This document shows positions 1 to 7,741 of a stretch of 64,000 nucleotides of DNA, in pieces. Each line of letters begins with the position of its first letter. The stretch's first letter is position 1. The notes under the pieces are model-generated. The model worked only from the letters and a program-made list of their open reading frames with translations. It ran no database searches and had not been told where the DNA came from. Where the stretch lies: positions 1 through 64,000 of the forward strand of contig JODI01000026.1 in the NCBI GenBank assembly GCA_000720805.1. Direction: 5' to 3'. Made by a program: the position numbers and the translations under genes. This DNA comes from Streptomyces violaceoruber. GTDB lineage: Bacteria > Actinomycetota > Actinomycetes > Streptomycetales > Streptomycetaceae.

Positions 1-479
1 GCCTTCGTGGCCTTTGCGGGAGGCAGCCCGCTCGCCCTGTCGCTGGCCGCCTCCGTGCCCCCGGCCGCACCGGGTGCGCCGTGGGAGCCGACCGGCGACG
101 TCCTGACGAGCCTGGTGGAGCGGCTGGTGGACAACCTCGCCGACGCGCTGCAGGACCTGTTCGGGCCGGTCACGGTGGCAATCGTCGCGCTCATCACCTT
201 CCGCCACGGCCTCCGCGCCCGGCTGCGCGAGGCCGGTCTGACCGGTATCCCCCTGGCCATGCAGGGCACCGCCATGGTCGCCGCATACCTCACCGCCGAG
301 CGGGAGCTTGGGACGCCTGTCCGGTGACGCCGACATCGACACCCTCGCCCCCACACTCGTCGGGGCCGGGCACCTGCTGTTCGCCGACCGGACAAGTGCC
401 CCGCCGCACACTGCCGAGCGCCGTCCGCAACATGGTGACCACCGTCATCGCCGGCGCCTTGCGACCACCCCAGTCGTAG
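1..479 (+). pseudogene. TetR-family regulator, C-terminal part only, frameshifted
   Basis: The reading frame is open at the left edge of the window, so the gene begins outside it. Translation gives a ligand-binding-domain-like helix set (FRHGLRARLREAGL, then AMQGTAMVAAYLTAERELG). The natural continuation (LGRLSGDADIDTLAPTLVGAGHLLFADRT) lies in a second frame from 308, and the end (SAVRNMVTTVIAGAL) in a third frame stopping at 477-479. Read across the two shifts, the order matches the C-terminal domain of a TetR/AcrR repressor. No DNA-binding domain is in view. Two frame changes (near 307 and near 400-425) make a working product unlikely unless the sequence has errors. The family call rests on my recognition of the C-terminal pattern. 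Confidence 0.55.
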
Positions 480-709
480 GTCGGGCCACCGGTCAGGTGA
501 CGGAGGATCGCGCTGCGTCCAAGCCGGATGACCGAGAAGTTCCCGGGGCTGACCACCACCGACCACAGGTGCTGCTAACGCCACCCGGAAGACTGCTGGC
601 CGACTGCTGGAGATCGACCGACACTGCTAACGCGGACCCGGAACCTACAACCGGCCGCGAGTAATGGCGCGCTCGGACCACTCGCATGCCGTAGGCTGCA
701 GCCTATCGA

Positions 710-786
710 CGCGGGGTGGAGCAGCTCGGTAGCTCGCTGGGCTCATAACCCAGAGGTCGCAGGTTCAAATCCTGTCCCCGCTACCA
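710..786 (+). tRNA. tRNA-fMet (initiator, anticodon CAT), CCA encoded
   Basis: A full cloverleaf of 77 nt can be drawn: acceptor stem GCGGGG with CCCCGC, a D arm, anticodon loop CTCATAA with anticodon CAT, T arm GCAGG-TTCAAAT-CCTGT and an encoded CCA. Two initiator marks are visible: the first base (C at 710) cannot pair with the base at position 72 (T), and the anticodon stem carries three consecutive G:C pairs (GGG with CCC). The tRNA stands alone. It delivers formyl-methionine to the ribosomal P site at start codons. Confidence 0.97.
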
Positions 787-1057
787 ACTCCGGCCCCCTT
801 GACACTATGTCGCGGGGGCCGGATGCGTTATGCGGCACGGTGAATGACCTCGCCTCGCTCCTTCGTCCACGTTCGCAGAGGCTCACGCGCCGCGCCGCGC
901 CGGTGTCCTCCAACAAAACGATGGTCACTCTGTCACGGCTGCCGTGTATCCCCAGCCAGCCGCGGAACTTCTCCAACGCCACCTCGTGGTCAGTCCAGGT
1001 GCCTTCCACGGACGGGCCGCTGGGCCTGAACTGCATCGTGACGTGCCATGTCCCCAC
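743..1057 (-). CDS. small conserved-type protein whose 3' end runs into the tRNA
   Basis: A 104-residue frame starts with ATG at 1057 (MGTWHVTMQFRPSG...). The first ~75 residues have the composition of a real soluble protein (mixed aromatic and charged residues, few prolines) and resemble small Streptomyces proteins of unknown function. The last ~14 residues (ending GFEPATSGL) are only the complement of the tRNA, a known annotation artefact, and the stop lies opposite the anticodon loop. The native stop has therefore probably been lost or removed, and the gene may be a fragment brought next to the tRNA 3' end by an integration event. No function can be assigned. Confidence 0.4.
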   Translation of the reverse strand: MGTWHVTMQFRPSGPSVEGTWTDHEVALEKFRGWLGIHGSRDRVTIVLLEDTGAARRVSLCERGRRSEARSFTVPHNASGPRDIVSRGPELVAGTGFEPATSGL

Positions 1058-1196
1058 CAGGCCATCCTGCCCGACCAGCCGCTACGGCGACGGCACTCGC
1101 GACCGGTCCGGCCGGGCACGGTCAACCGGTGGATCTTGCTTCTGCTCCCCGCGCGTCACACCCGGTGCGGAGCGCTCGTCCGGTGCGCTGAAGGCC

Positions 1197-1461
1197 ATGG
1201 CCCGCGAGGATGTCCCCGTACGCCCGCCCAGGGATGTCGTACGCCCCGTCACCGCCCGGGACCTTCCTGCCAAGGACTACTGGCCGGGCACCCAGACCCG
1301 CTACGAGGTCAAGGCCGACGGGTGGCGGACCGTCGCCGGCGTCCTCGAAGAACACTGTCCCGTCCTGTACTCCCGGCAGGGAGGCGACCTCCGCGCGATG
1401 GCCCCGGAAATCCTGGCTGCACGATCTGCCGGTCGGAACGGTCCTGGACGGCGTTGTGTGA
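1197..1461 (+). pseudogene. ATP-dependent DNA ligase, N-terminal remnant
   Basis: From ATG 1197 the frame encodes a short N-terminal piece of an ATP-dependent DNA ligase of the LigC/LigD type. It has a leader with PVTARDLPA, then YEVKADGWRT, matching the adenylation motif KxDG whose lysine takes AMP, then a LYSRQGGDL...PEI segment like the second strand of the nucleotidyltransferase fold. After EIL the frame changes; HDLPVGTVLDG, the next family motif, is read in another frame and stops at 1461. The expected glutamate after VLDG is missing, and the remaining ~200 residues of a ligase are absent. It is a dead fragment. The 190 bp from 1462 to 1654 hold nothing recognisable. Confidence 0.6.
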
Positions 1462-1654
1462 CCTGCCAGCGTGTCTCAGCCCATTGATGTCTCAAGCTTT
1501 CGCCGGGCCGGAACTGTCGTCGGAACGAACACCTGCGACTGCTCCGGGTGGATCCGGGCTATGCCGCCTCGGCGGCGAGCGATTCGGTCTGACGCCGGTG
1601 GCGCCCCACTATGCGACCACCAGGTCGCAGGTCGTTTGGATCCTGGAGGAGCGG

Positions 1655-3955
1655 TCATTCTTGGATACGGAAACGCGCGGTCAGGTGCTGCGCAAGCCGT
1701 GAGCTGGGGCCCACGCGAAATTCGAACTCGCCGGGTTCGACGACTCGGCGGCTGTCGGCGGTGACGAGCGAGCAGCGTGCGGCGGGGATGGCGATATCGA
1801 CGTCGAGGGTCTCGCCCGGGGCGATCTCGGCTTGGACGAACGCCTTCAGTTCCTGCTCGGCCCAGGTGACGCTGGTGGTGACGTCGCTGATGTACGCCTG
1901 GACGGTTTCCAGGGCGGGGCGGCTGCCGTTGTTCGTGAGGCGTACCGTCGCGTGGATCGTGCCGTCGGCGGGGACGTTCTGGTCGCGCACGGCGAGGGCG
2001 GAGTACTCGACGGTGGTGTAGCTGAGGCCCTCACCGAAGGCGAACAGTGGGTCCTGGGTGAGGTCGGCGTAGCGGTTGCCGTGCTGGCCGCGTACCTGGT
2101 TGTAGTAGACGGGTTGCTGGCCGACGTGCCGGGCGAAGGAGATCGGCAGACGTCCGCTGGGCTCGATGAGTCCGAGGAGGAGTTCGGCGAGGGCGCGGCC
2201 TCCGCGCATGCCGGGGTTGAATGCCTCGACGAGCGCGGCCGCGTTCAGGGCGGAGTCCGGGAGGGTGCTGGGCTTGGACTGGATCAGGACCACGATCATG
2301 GGGGTGCCGGTGGCGGCGATGGCGTCGAGCAGGGCGATCTGTCCGCCCTGGAGGTCGAGGGTGGCCGTCGAGCACCCCTCGCCGGTGAGGGCGATGGTGT
2401 CGCCCACGACCACGACGGCGTAGTCGGCGGCCTTCGCGGCGTCGACGGCCTCGCGGAGTTGTGCCTCATCGGTCGAGGCGGGGCTGAATACGGGGGGCTT
2501 GGGCTGGCCGTCCGGCCAGTACAGGCCGCTGGGATCGGGGACGAGGACCTCGACGTCGGCTCCGCGGGTGTGGGTCACCGTCCAGTCGGCGGGGGCGATG
2601 GCGCGCAGTCCGTCGAGCACGGTCTCCACCAGCTCGCGCGGGTGCCCGTCCGGCATCCAGTCGACCTGCCCGGAGGCTCCCGCCCAGTCGCCGAGCATGG
2701 CGTGCGGGTCGTCGGCGTTGGGGCCGATGACCGCGATCGTGCGTGCCGGTCCCTGGCCGGCGGCGCGACCGGATCCGTCGTCGGCCTCGGACAGGCCGCC
2801 CTCCAGGGGCAGCGTCCCGTCGTTGCACAGCAGTACCAGGGAACGGCGTGCGGTTTCCAGGTTGAGGTCGGTGTGCTCGTGGCAGCCGATCACCGCTGTC
2901 TGCCGCTCGGGGTCAGGGGCGCGGGGGTCCTCGAACAGGCCGAGTTCGAACTTGAGGCGCAGGACGCGTCGTACGGCGTCGTCGATCTGCTTCTCTTCGG
3001 CCAGGCCGCGGGCGACGGCTGTCTGGGCGGCTTCGAAGAACTCGGGGGTGGTCATGACGAGGTCGTTGCCGGCGTTGATGGCGAGGGCCGCGGCCTCGAT
3101 GTCGTCGGCGCAGATCTTCTGTTCCCAGACCATCCGGCCGACGTTGTCGTAGTCGGTCACGAGCGTTCCGGTGAAGCCCCATTCGCCCTTGAGTACATCG
3201 TTGAGGAGCCATTTGTTGGCGGTGATCGGTACGCCGTCCATCGACTGGTAGCCGAGCATGAAGGTGCGGCATCCGGCGCGGGCCGCCCGTTCGAAGGGCG
3301 GCAGGAACCAGGAGCGCAGTTTGCGCGGGGTGAGGTCGGCCTCGCTCGCGTCCCGGCCGCCCTGGGTCTCGGAGTAGCCGGCGAAGTGCTTGGCGCAGGC
3401 GAGGACGGCGGTGGGGTCGGACAGGCCCTCGCCCTGGTAGCCGGCCACCATCGCGGCCCCCAGCTCGCCGATCAGGTACGGGTCCTCGCCGAAGGTCTCG
3501 TTCACCCGGCCCCAGCGCAGGTCGCGGGTGATGCACAGCACCGGGGAGAACGTCCAGTGGATGCCGGTCGTCGAGACCTCGGTCGCGGTGGCCCGGGCTG
3601 CTCGGCGGAGCAGTTCGGGGTCCCAGGTGCAGGCCATGGCCAGCTGGGTGGGGAAGATCGTCGCGCCGGGCCAGAAGGAGTGGCCGTGGATGCAGTCGTC
3701 GGCCGTCAGCAGCGGGATGCCGAGGCGTGTCCGCCGGGCCAGTGCGATGGCTTCGTGCATGCGCGCGGGGGACGCGTGCAGGATCGAGCCGGCCAGCTTG
3801 GCCGACACGATGTCCTCCAGGTCCTGGCGGGCGTCGAGTTGCAGCAGCTGCCCGACCTTCTCCGGCAGGGTCATCCGGGCCAGCAGGTCGTCGACCCGTG
3901 CCTCCACGGATGCGCGCGGGTCCAGGTACGGCGCCGGGTGAACCGAGTGTTCCAA
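1655..3955 (-). CDS. GH3 beta-glucosidase, last gene of the sugar operon
   Basis: A ~766-residue cytoplasmic glycoside hydrolase of family 3, with no signal peptide. It shows the GH3 order: N-terminal barrel with TRDLRWGRVNETFGEDPY (about residues 143-160) and the substrate-binding KH in CAKHFAGY, the nucleophile region VTDYDN near residue 268, then the second alpha/beta domain with a GEG motif and a C-terminal fibronectin-III-like domain ending GEFEFRVG. It should remove non-reducing beta-glucosyl (or xylosyl) units from imported oligosaccharides. I chose TTG at 3955 because GGAG lies six bases upstream; TTG at 3967 would add four residues but has no ribosome site. It follows the PfkB gene by ~34 bp in the same direction. 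Confidence 0.9.
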   Translation of the reverse strand: MEHSVHPAPYLDPRASVEARVDDLLARMTLPEKVGQLLQLDARQDLEDIVSAKLAGSILHASPARMHEAIALARRTRLGIPLLTADDCIHGHSFWPGATIFPTQLAMACTWDPELLRRAARATATEVSTTGIHWTFSPVLCITRDLRWGRVNETFGEDPYLIGELGAAMVAGYQGEGLSDPTAVLACAKHFAGYSETQGGRDASEADLTPRKLRSWFLPPFERAARAGCRTFMLGYQSMDGVPITANKWLLNDVLKGEWGFTGTLVTDYDNVGRMVWEQKICADDIEAAALAINAGNDLVMTTPEFFEAAQTAVARGLAEEKQIDDAVRRVLRLKFELGLFEDPRAPDPERQTAVIGCHEHTDLNLETARRSLVLLCNDGTLPLEGGLSEADDGSGRAAGQGPARTIAVIGPNADDPHAMLGDWAGASGQVDWMPDGHPRELVETVLDGLRAIAPADWTVTHTRGADVEVLVPDPSGLYWPDGQPKPPVFSPASTDEAQLREAVDAAKAADYAVVVVGDTIALTGEGCSTATLDLQGGQIALLDAIAATGTPMIVVLIQSKPSTLPDSALNAAALVEAFNPGMRGGRALAELLLGLIEPSGRLPISFARHVGQQPVYYNQVRGQHGNRYADLTQDPLFAFGEGLSYTTVEYSALAVRDQNVPADGTIHATVRLTNNGSRPALETVQAYISDVTTSVTWAEQELKAFVQAEIAPGETLDVDIAIPAARCSLVTADSRRVVEPGEFEFRVGPSSRLAQHLTARFRIQE

Positions 3956-3989
3956 AACGAGCTCCAAGAGCGTTGTCTGTGCGTATGTC

Positions 3990-4904
3990 TCACGCCTGCG
4001 CGAGGACGGAGTCGATCTCGTGGGCTGTCGGTGGCTGCGCGCCGGCGCGGCTGCAGGCGAGCGCGCCGGCGACGGCGCATCTTCGGAGGGCGGCCCGGAG
4101 CGCGTCCGGAGTCGTGGGGATGTGTACGCCGTCCCGTGTCAGCAGGGAGTCGAGGAGTGCGGCCTGGAAGGCGTCGCCGGCGCCGATGGTGTCGACGACG
4201 TTCACGGTGGGCGCGGGCACGGTGATGTGGTGGTCGGCGGTGATCGCCGTGGCGCCGTCCGGGCCCTGGGTGACGACGACCAGGCGTGGGCCGAGGTCGA
4301 GCAGGGTGCGGGCCGCCGCGTGCGGGGTGAGGTCGGGGTAGAGCCAGGTCAGGTCCTCGTCGCTGGCCTTGACGACGTCGGCGGTCCGGGCGAGCCGGGT
4401 GACGGCGGCGCGGTAGGCGGTGCGGTCGGGGAGGGCGGCGGGACGGACGTTGAGGTCGACGGCGACCCCGCGGCCCGGGCGGCCGTGCAACTGGCGGCAG
4501 GCTGCGAGGACTTGTTCCGCGCCCGGAGCGAGGACCGTGGCCAGCGAGCCGGTGTGCAGCAGCGTCACGTCCGGGTCGAGCGGGATGTCGGTCGGGTCCC
4601 AGGCGGGGAGGAAGTCGTAGGTCGCCGAGCCGTTGGCCGCGTCGACATAAGCGAGGGCGACTGTGCTGCGTCCGGAGGCGCTGCGGAGGCGGCGTACCGG
4701 GACGCCGGTGGCGGCGAGGTGGGCGGAGATCAGGGTGCCGGGCGGGTCGTCGCCCCAGCAGGTGGCCAGGGTCACCGGTCTGCCGAGGCGGTGCAGGCCG
4801 AGGGCGACGTTGGCGGGGCTGCCACCGGCGTGCGGGGTGAGGCGGTCGGTACCGGTGGGCCAGACCAGGTCGACCAGGACTTCTCCGATCACCGCGATGG
4901 TCAT
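3990..4904 (-). CDS. PfkB-family sugar kinase, probably fructokinase
   Basis: A 304-residue kinase of the PfkB/ribokinase family. It opens with the N-terminal beta strand and ligand-binding GGSPANVALGLHRLG (PfkB signature 1) and ends with DTIGAGDAF, where the aspartate is the catalytic base and the glycines form the anion hole. Its stop-overlapping start (ATGA with the GH32 gene, 4901-4904) implies translational coupling to the beta-fructosidase, which favours fructose as substrate, giving fructose-6-phosphate for glycolysis. Longer N-terminal starts would extend into GH32 and are rejected. Ribose, tagatose or 2-keto-gluconate kinases belong to the same family, so the substrate is inferred from context. 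Confidence 0.88.
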   Translation of the reverse strand: MTIAVIGEVLVDLVWPTGTDRLTPHAGGSPANVALGLHRLGRPVTLATCWGDDPPGTLISAHLAATGVPVRRLRSASGRSTVALAYVDAANGSATYDFLPAWDPTDIPLDPDVTLLHTGSLATVLAPGAEQVLAACRQLHGRPGRGVAVDLNVRPAALPDRTAYRAAVTRLARTADVVKASDEDLTWLYPDLTPHAAARTLLDLGPRLVVVTQGPDGATAITADHHITVPAPTVNVVDTIGAGDAFQAALLDSLLTRDGVHIPTTPDALRAALRRCAVAGALACSRAGAQPPTAHEIDSVLAQA

Positions 4905-6340
4905 GCCGCTTCTCCTTCGGCCAGGTCCGCTGCCGTGGTGAGCGGTGACAGCTCCCATGCTTCGACGGTGTATTCGAGATCCCCGCTCGTCTGGATGCGC
5001 CAGGGGGCGTCGCCTGTGGGGTAGAAGCGCAGGGTGAGGGTCTGTCCGGTGGACAGGTACAGCTCGGCCACGGAGCGGTCGACGATGAGCCGCAGCTCCA
5101 CGGGCTGGGGCGCCGGGTCGGGCAGGGGCAGCCGGTAGGAGCCGCCGTGCGCCCGGGGGTCGAGGGAGGCGCGGTCGCGGTCGACGACGAGTTGCCCGTT
5201 CGTCTGGTCGAGACGGATGTCGAGGTGTTCGGTGTCGTCGGCGGTGGTGACCAGTCGCAGGACCGGCTCCTGGGGCCCTGTAACTGTCAGGCGGGCAGTG
5301 AGGTCGAAGCAGCGGCCGACCTGGCCGAGGTCGGTGGCGTGGTGCGACGTGCCGCGGCCGGTGGACTTCAGCGTCTGCGGGCCGCGCAGGGCGAGGAGTT
5401 CGCGGGCGGGTTGCTGGTGGACCGTGCCGTCGTCGGCGAGGGTCAGCTCGCGTGGGACGGTGAGGAGGCCGGCCCAGCCAGACTCGTCGGCCCAGTCGGG
5501 GTCACGGGCCTCCCAGGCCCAGCCCCACAGCAGCAGTCGGCCGTCGGGGGCGGGCAGCAGGGCGGGGGCGTAGAGGTCGGGTCCGTGGTCCAGCGGTACG
5601 GGGGCGGCGGCCGAGAATCGCCCGTCGCCCTCGGTGCCGGAGAGGGCGAGTGTGCCGCGCGGTCCGTCGTGCGGGTGCCAGTCGCTGAGGATCAGAGCGC
5701 CGGTGCCCGCGCCGAAGTCCGCGTACTGCGGGCACTCCCACCCGGTGTCGGGAACGTCAACGGTCACACCGGCCGCACTGGTGAGGAAGGGCCCTTCGTA
5801 CGTCCACTGATCGAGGTCGTCCGAGGCGTACATGAAGGCCGCGCCGCGACCGTCCGTCAGGGCGGCGCCGACGAGCATCCGCCAGCGGCCGTTCTGGCGC
5901 CAGACGTACGGATCGCGCCACATGACGGTGCCGTCGGGCGGCTCGGATATCACCAGTTCGGCGCGCTTGGTCCAGCTCAGGCCGCCGTCGTGGGAGTCGG
6001 CGGCGGCTATTGGCTGCCACCAGCGGTCGTCCCGGTGGGCGGAGTAGAAGGCCACGAGCCGCTCGCCGTCGCTGACCGCGTTCCCGGAGAAGCAGCCGTC
6101 GGCGTCGTAGCCGCCGGGGGTGGGCGCGAGGGCGGGCGGCAGGAGCTCCCAGGTGATGAGGCCGGGGCTGCGGAAGTGGCCCCAGTGGATGTCCCCGTGC
6201 CGGGAGCCGTGCGGGTTGTACTGGAAGAAGACGTGGTAGTGGCCGTCGTGGAAGACCAGGCCGTTGGGGTCGTTGATCCAGTTGCGCGGCGGGCGCAGGT
6301 GTATGGCCGGGCGATGCGGGTCGGCGGGGTGTGCGGACAT
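4901..6340 (-). CDS. GH32 beta-fructosidase (sucrose/fructan hydrolase)
   Basis: A 479-residue enzyme of glycoside hydrolase family 32. The three hallmark motifs are intact: WINDPNG (residues 21-27, the aspartate is the nucleophile), WRDPYV (about 141-146, transition-state aspartate) and WECPQY (about 201-206, acid/base glutamate). The five-bladed propeller is followed by the usual beta-sandwich (DRSVAELYLSTGQ). There is no signal peptide, so it acts inside the cell on an imported fructoside. Start ATG 6340 (MSAHPADPH) is chosen because the family match begins there; residues further upstream read through repeat-rich intergenic DNA. It is coupled by ATGA to the kinase. Confidence 0.93.
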   Translation of the reverse strand: MSAHPADPHRPAIHLRPPRNWINDPNGLVFHDGHYHVFFQYNPHGSRHGDIHWGHFRSPGLITWELLPPALAPTPGGYDADGCFSGNAVSDGERLVAFYSAHRDDRWWQPIAAADSHDGGLSWTKRAELVISEPPDGTVMWRDPYVWRQNGRWRMLVGAALTDGRGAAFMYASDDLDQWTYEGPFLTSAAGVTVDVPDTGWECPQYADFGAGTGALILSDWHPHDGPRGTLALSGTEGDGRFSAAAPVPLDHGPDLYAPALLPAPDGRLLLWGWAWEARDPDWADESGWAGLLTVPRELTLADDGTVHQQPARELLALRGPQTLKSTGRGTSHHATDLGQVGRCFDLTARLTVTGPQEPVLRLVTTADDTEHLDIRLDQTNGQLVVDRDRASLDPRAHGGSYRLPLPDPAPQPVELRLIVDRSVAELYLSTGQTLTLRFYPTGDAPWRIQTSGDLEYTVEAWELSPLTTAADLAEGEAA

Positions 6341-6366
6341 GGCCGGGCCTTTCGGGACGAGGAAGG

Positions 6367-6451
6367 GCTCGCCGTGCACGGTGCGCGGGGCAGTGCTCGC
6401 CGTGCACGGCGAGGGACGGGAGCCGGTGGTTGTCAGGGAGCACCGGCTCCC
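6367..6451. repeat. intergenic direct repeat, 18-bp palindrome and hairpin
   Basis: The 135-bp gap between the GH1 stop and the GH32 start holds a 15-bp direct repeat GCTCGCCGTGCACGG at 6367-6381 and 6395-6409. The second copy is the left part of a perfect 18-bp palindrome (6396-6413). It is followed by an 11-bp inverted repeat GGGAGCCGGTG (6418-6428) with CACCGGCTCCC (6441-6451). In mRNA these would fold into stems. They could set the ratio of GH1 to GH32 message by partial termination or decay, or bind a protein; they do not match the LacI operators of the locus. Confidence 0.6.
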
Positions 6452-6475
6452 GCGATTCATGGGGCGACGGCCGGG

Positions 6476-7690
6476 TCAGGAGGCCGTAGGCGGTAGTTCG
6501 CGGGTGCGGCCGAGGCTGCCGAGCCAGACGGCGGAGGGTTTGGCGGTGCGCTCGAAGGTGATCGGGTCGACGGCGATCAGGCCGAAGGTGGGCCGGTAGG
6601 AGCCCCACTCGTAGTTGTCGAGGGCGCTCCAGGCCAGGTAGCCCTGGACGTTGAGCCCGTCCTCGATGGCGGCGGCGACCGCTTCCAGGGCTCCGGTGTA
6701 GTAGTCGATACGGCGGCTGTCGTCGGCGGTGGCGATGCCGTTCTCGGTGACGATGAGCGGCGTGCCGTCACCAATGACGTCGGCGGTGTGGCGCAGCGCG
6801 TGCCCTACGGCGGCCGGGTAGTACTCCCACCCCGTCAGCGTCCGTTCGGCGTCCTCGGGGGTCTGAACAGGGCCGTCGGGGCCGATCCGGGTGCGGGTGT
6901 AGGACTGGACGCCGATGAAGTCGTCGCCGCGGGCGGCCTCGATGAAGACGTCCTCGCGGGGGTGGCTGTAGGCGGCCGTGGCCTCTTCCGCGCCGGGCAG
7001 TGGCTGGTAGACCTGGTTGGCGACGGTCCAGCCGACCTTGATCGCGGGGTTGACGGCCCGGACCGCCCCGACCGCGGCCCGGTGCGCGGCGATGAGCGCG
7101 TGGGTGGTCTCCTCGTCGGGGGTGACGGTTCCGCCCGCGGTGGGCCAGGGCTGGTCGCCCGTCCTGGCGCCGGCCGCGAGGATCGCGATCACGTTCGGTT
7201 CGTTGATGGTGCACACGTGGTGGACGCCGTCGGAGATGATCGGCGCGCAGGCTTCGACGTATCGGGTGAACGCCTCGACGGCTCCGTCGGCCGTCCAGCC
7301 GCCGAGGTCCTCGAACCATCGCGGGACGGTGAAGTGGTGCAGGGTCACCATCGGGCGCAGGCCGCGCGCGAGCGCGCCGTCCACCATCCGCCGGTAGTGC
7401 GCGATCTCGGCCCGGGAGACGAAGCCGTGCGCCGGTTCGATGCGGGCCCATTCCACGCTGAACCGGTAGTCGGTGAAGCCGAGCCCGGCGAGCAGGTCCA
7501 TGTCCTGCTCCCAGCGGTGGTAGCTGTCGCAGGCGTCCAGGCTCGGTTCCTCGATCTTCGCCGCCGGGTCGTGCTCCCTGCGCCACCAGTCGCTGTTGAC
7601 GTTGTTGCCCTCGATCTGGTGGGCGGCGGTTGAGGCGCCCCAGAGGAAGCCCTCGGGGAAGGGGATCGGGCGGGTCGATGTGTTGGTCAT
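6476..7690 (-). CDS. GH1 beta-glucosidase, paralogue A
   Basis: A 404-residue family-1 glycoside hydrolase. It has the N-terminal signature FLWGASTAAHQIEGNN (about 15-30), acid/base glutamate in TINEP (E164) and nucleophile glutamate in VTENG (E316), as in retaining beta-glycosidases. It is shorter than the usual 440-480 residues, as are its two neighbours, showing the three share a trimmed (beta/alpha)8 barrel. No signal peptide. The ATG at 7690 follows an AAGGAAAG ribosome site. It lies 51 bp from paralogue B. The aglycone pocket (VNSDWWRREH, RPTFGLIAVD) is close to B and C but not identical, suggesting related substrates such as different beta linkages or chain lengths. Confidence 0.92.
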   Translation of the reverse strand: MTNTSTRPIPFPEGFLWGASTAAHQIEGNNVNSDWWRREHDPAAKIEEPSLDACDSYHRWEQDMDLLAGLGFTDYRFSVEWARIEPAHGFVSRAEIAHYRRMVDGALARGLRPMVTLHHFTVPRWFEDLGGWTADGAVEAFTRYVEACAPIISDGVHHVCTINEPNVIAILAAGARTGDQPWPTAGGTVTPDEETTHALIAAHRAAVGAVRAVNPAIKVGWTVANQVYQPLPGAEEATAAYSHPREDVFIEAARGDDFIGVQSYTRTRIGPDGPVQTPEDAERTLTGWEYYPAAVGHALRHTADVIGDGTPLIVTENGIATADDSRRIDYYTGALEAVAAAIEDGLNVQGYLAWSALDNYEWGSYRPTFGLIAVDPITFERTAKPSAVWLGSLGRTRELPPTAS

Positions 7691-7741
7691 CGTCTGTTCT
7701 GTCTTTCCTTCTGCTCCGTGGGGGGAGAGCGCCCGACGTGC

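Noticed and set aside
710..1196. tRNA as the attachment site of an integrated element in this window
   Set aside because: No second copy of the tRNA 3' end, integrase, excisionase or replication gene is seen downstream.
6396..6413. 18-bp palindrome as a fourth LacI operator
   Set aside because: Its sequence has no AAGCGCTT core and differs from the three operators at nearly all positions.
1832..6496. Long plus-strand frames (797 and 449 codons) opposite the GH3, PfkB and GH32 genes
   Set aside because: They are GC-bias shadows: no family motif, very high glycine/valine/glutamate content, and both are fully covered by well-supported minus-strand genes.
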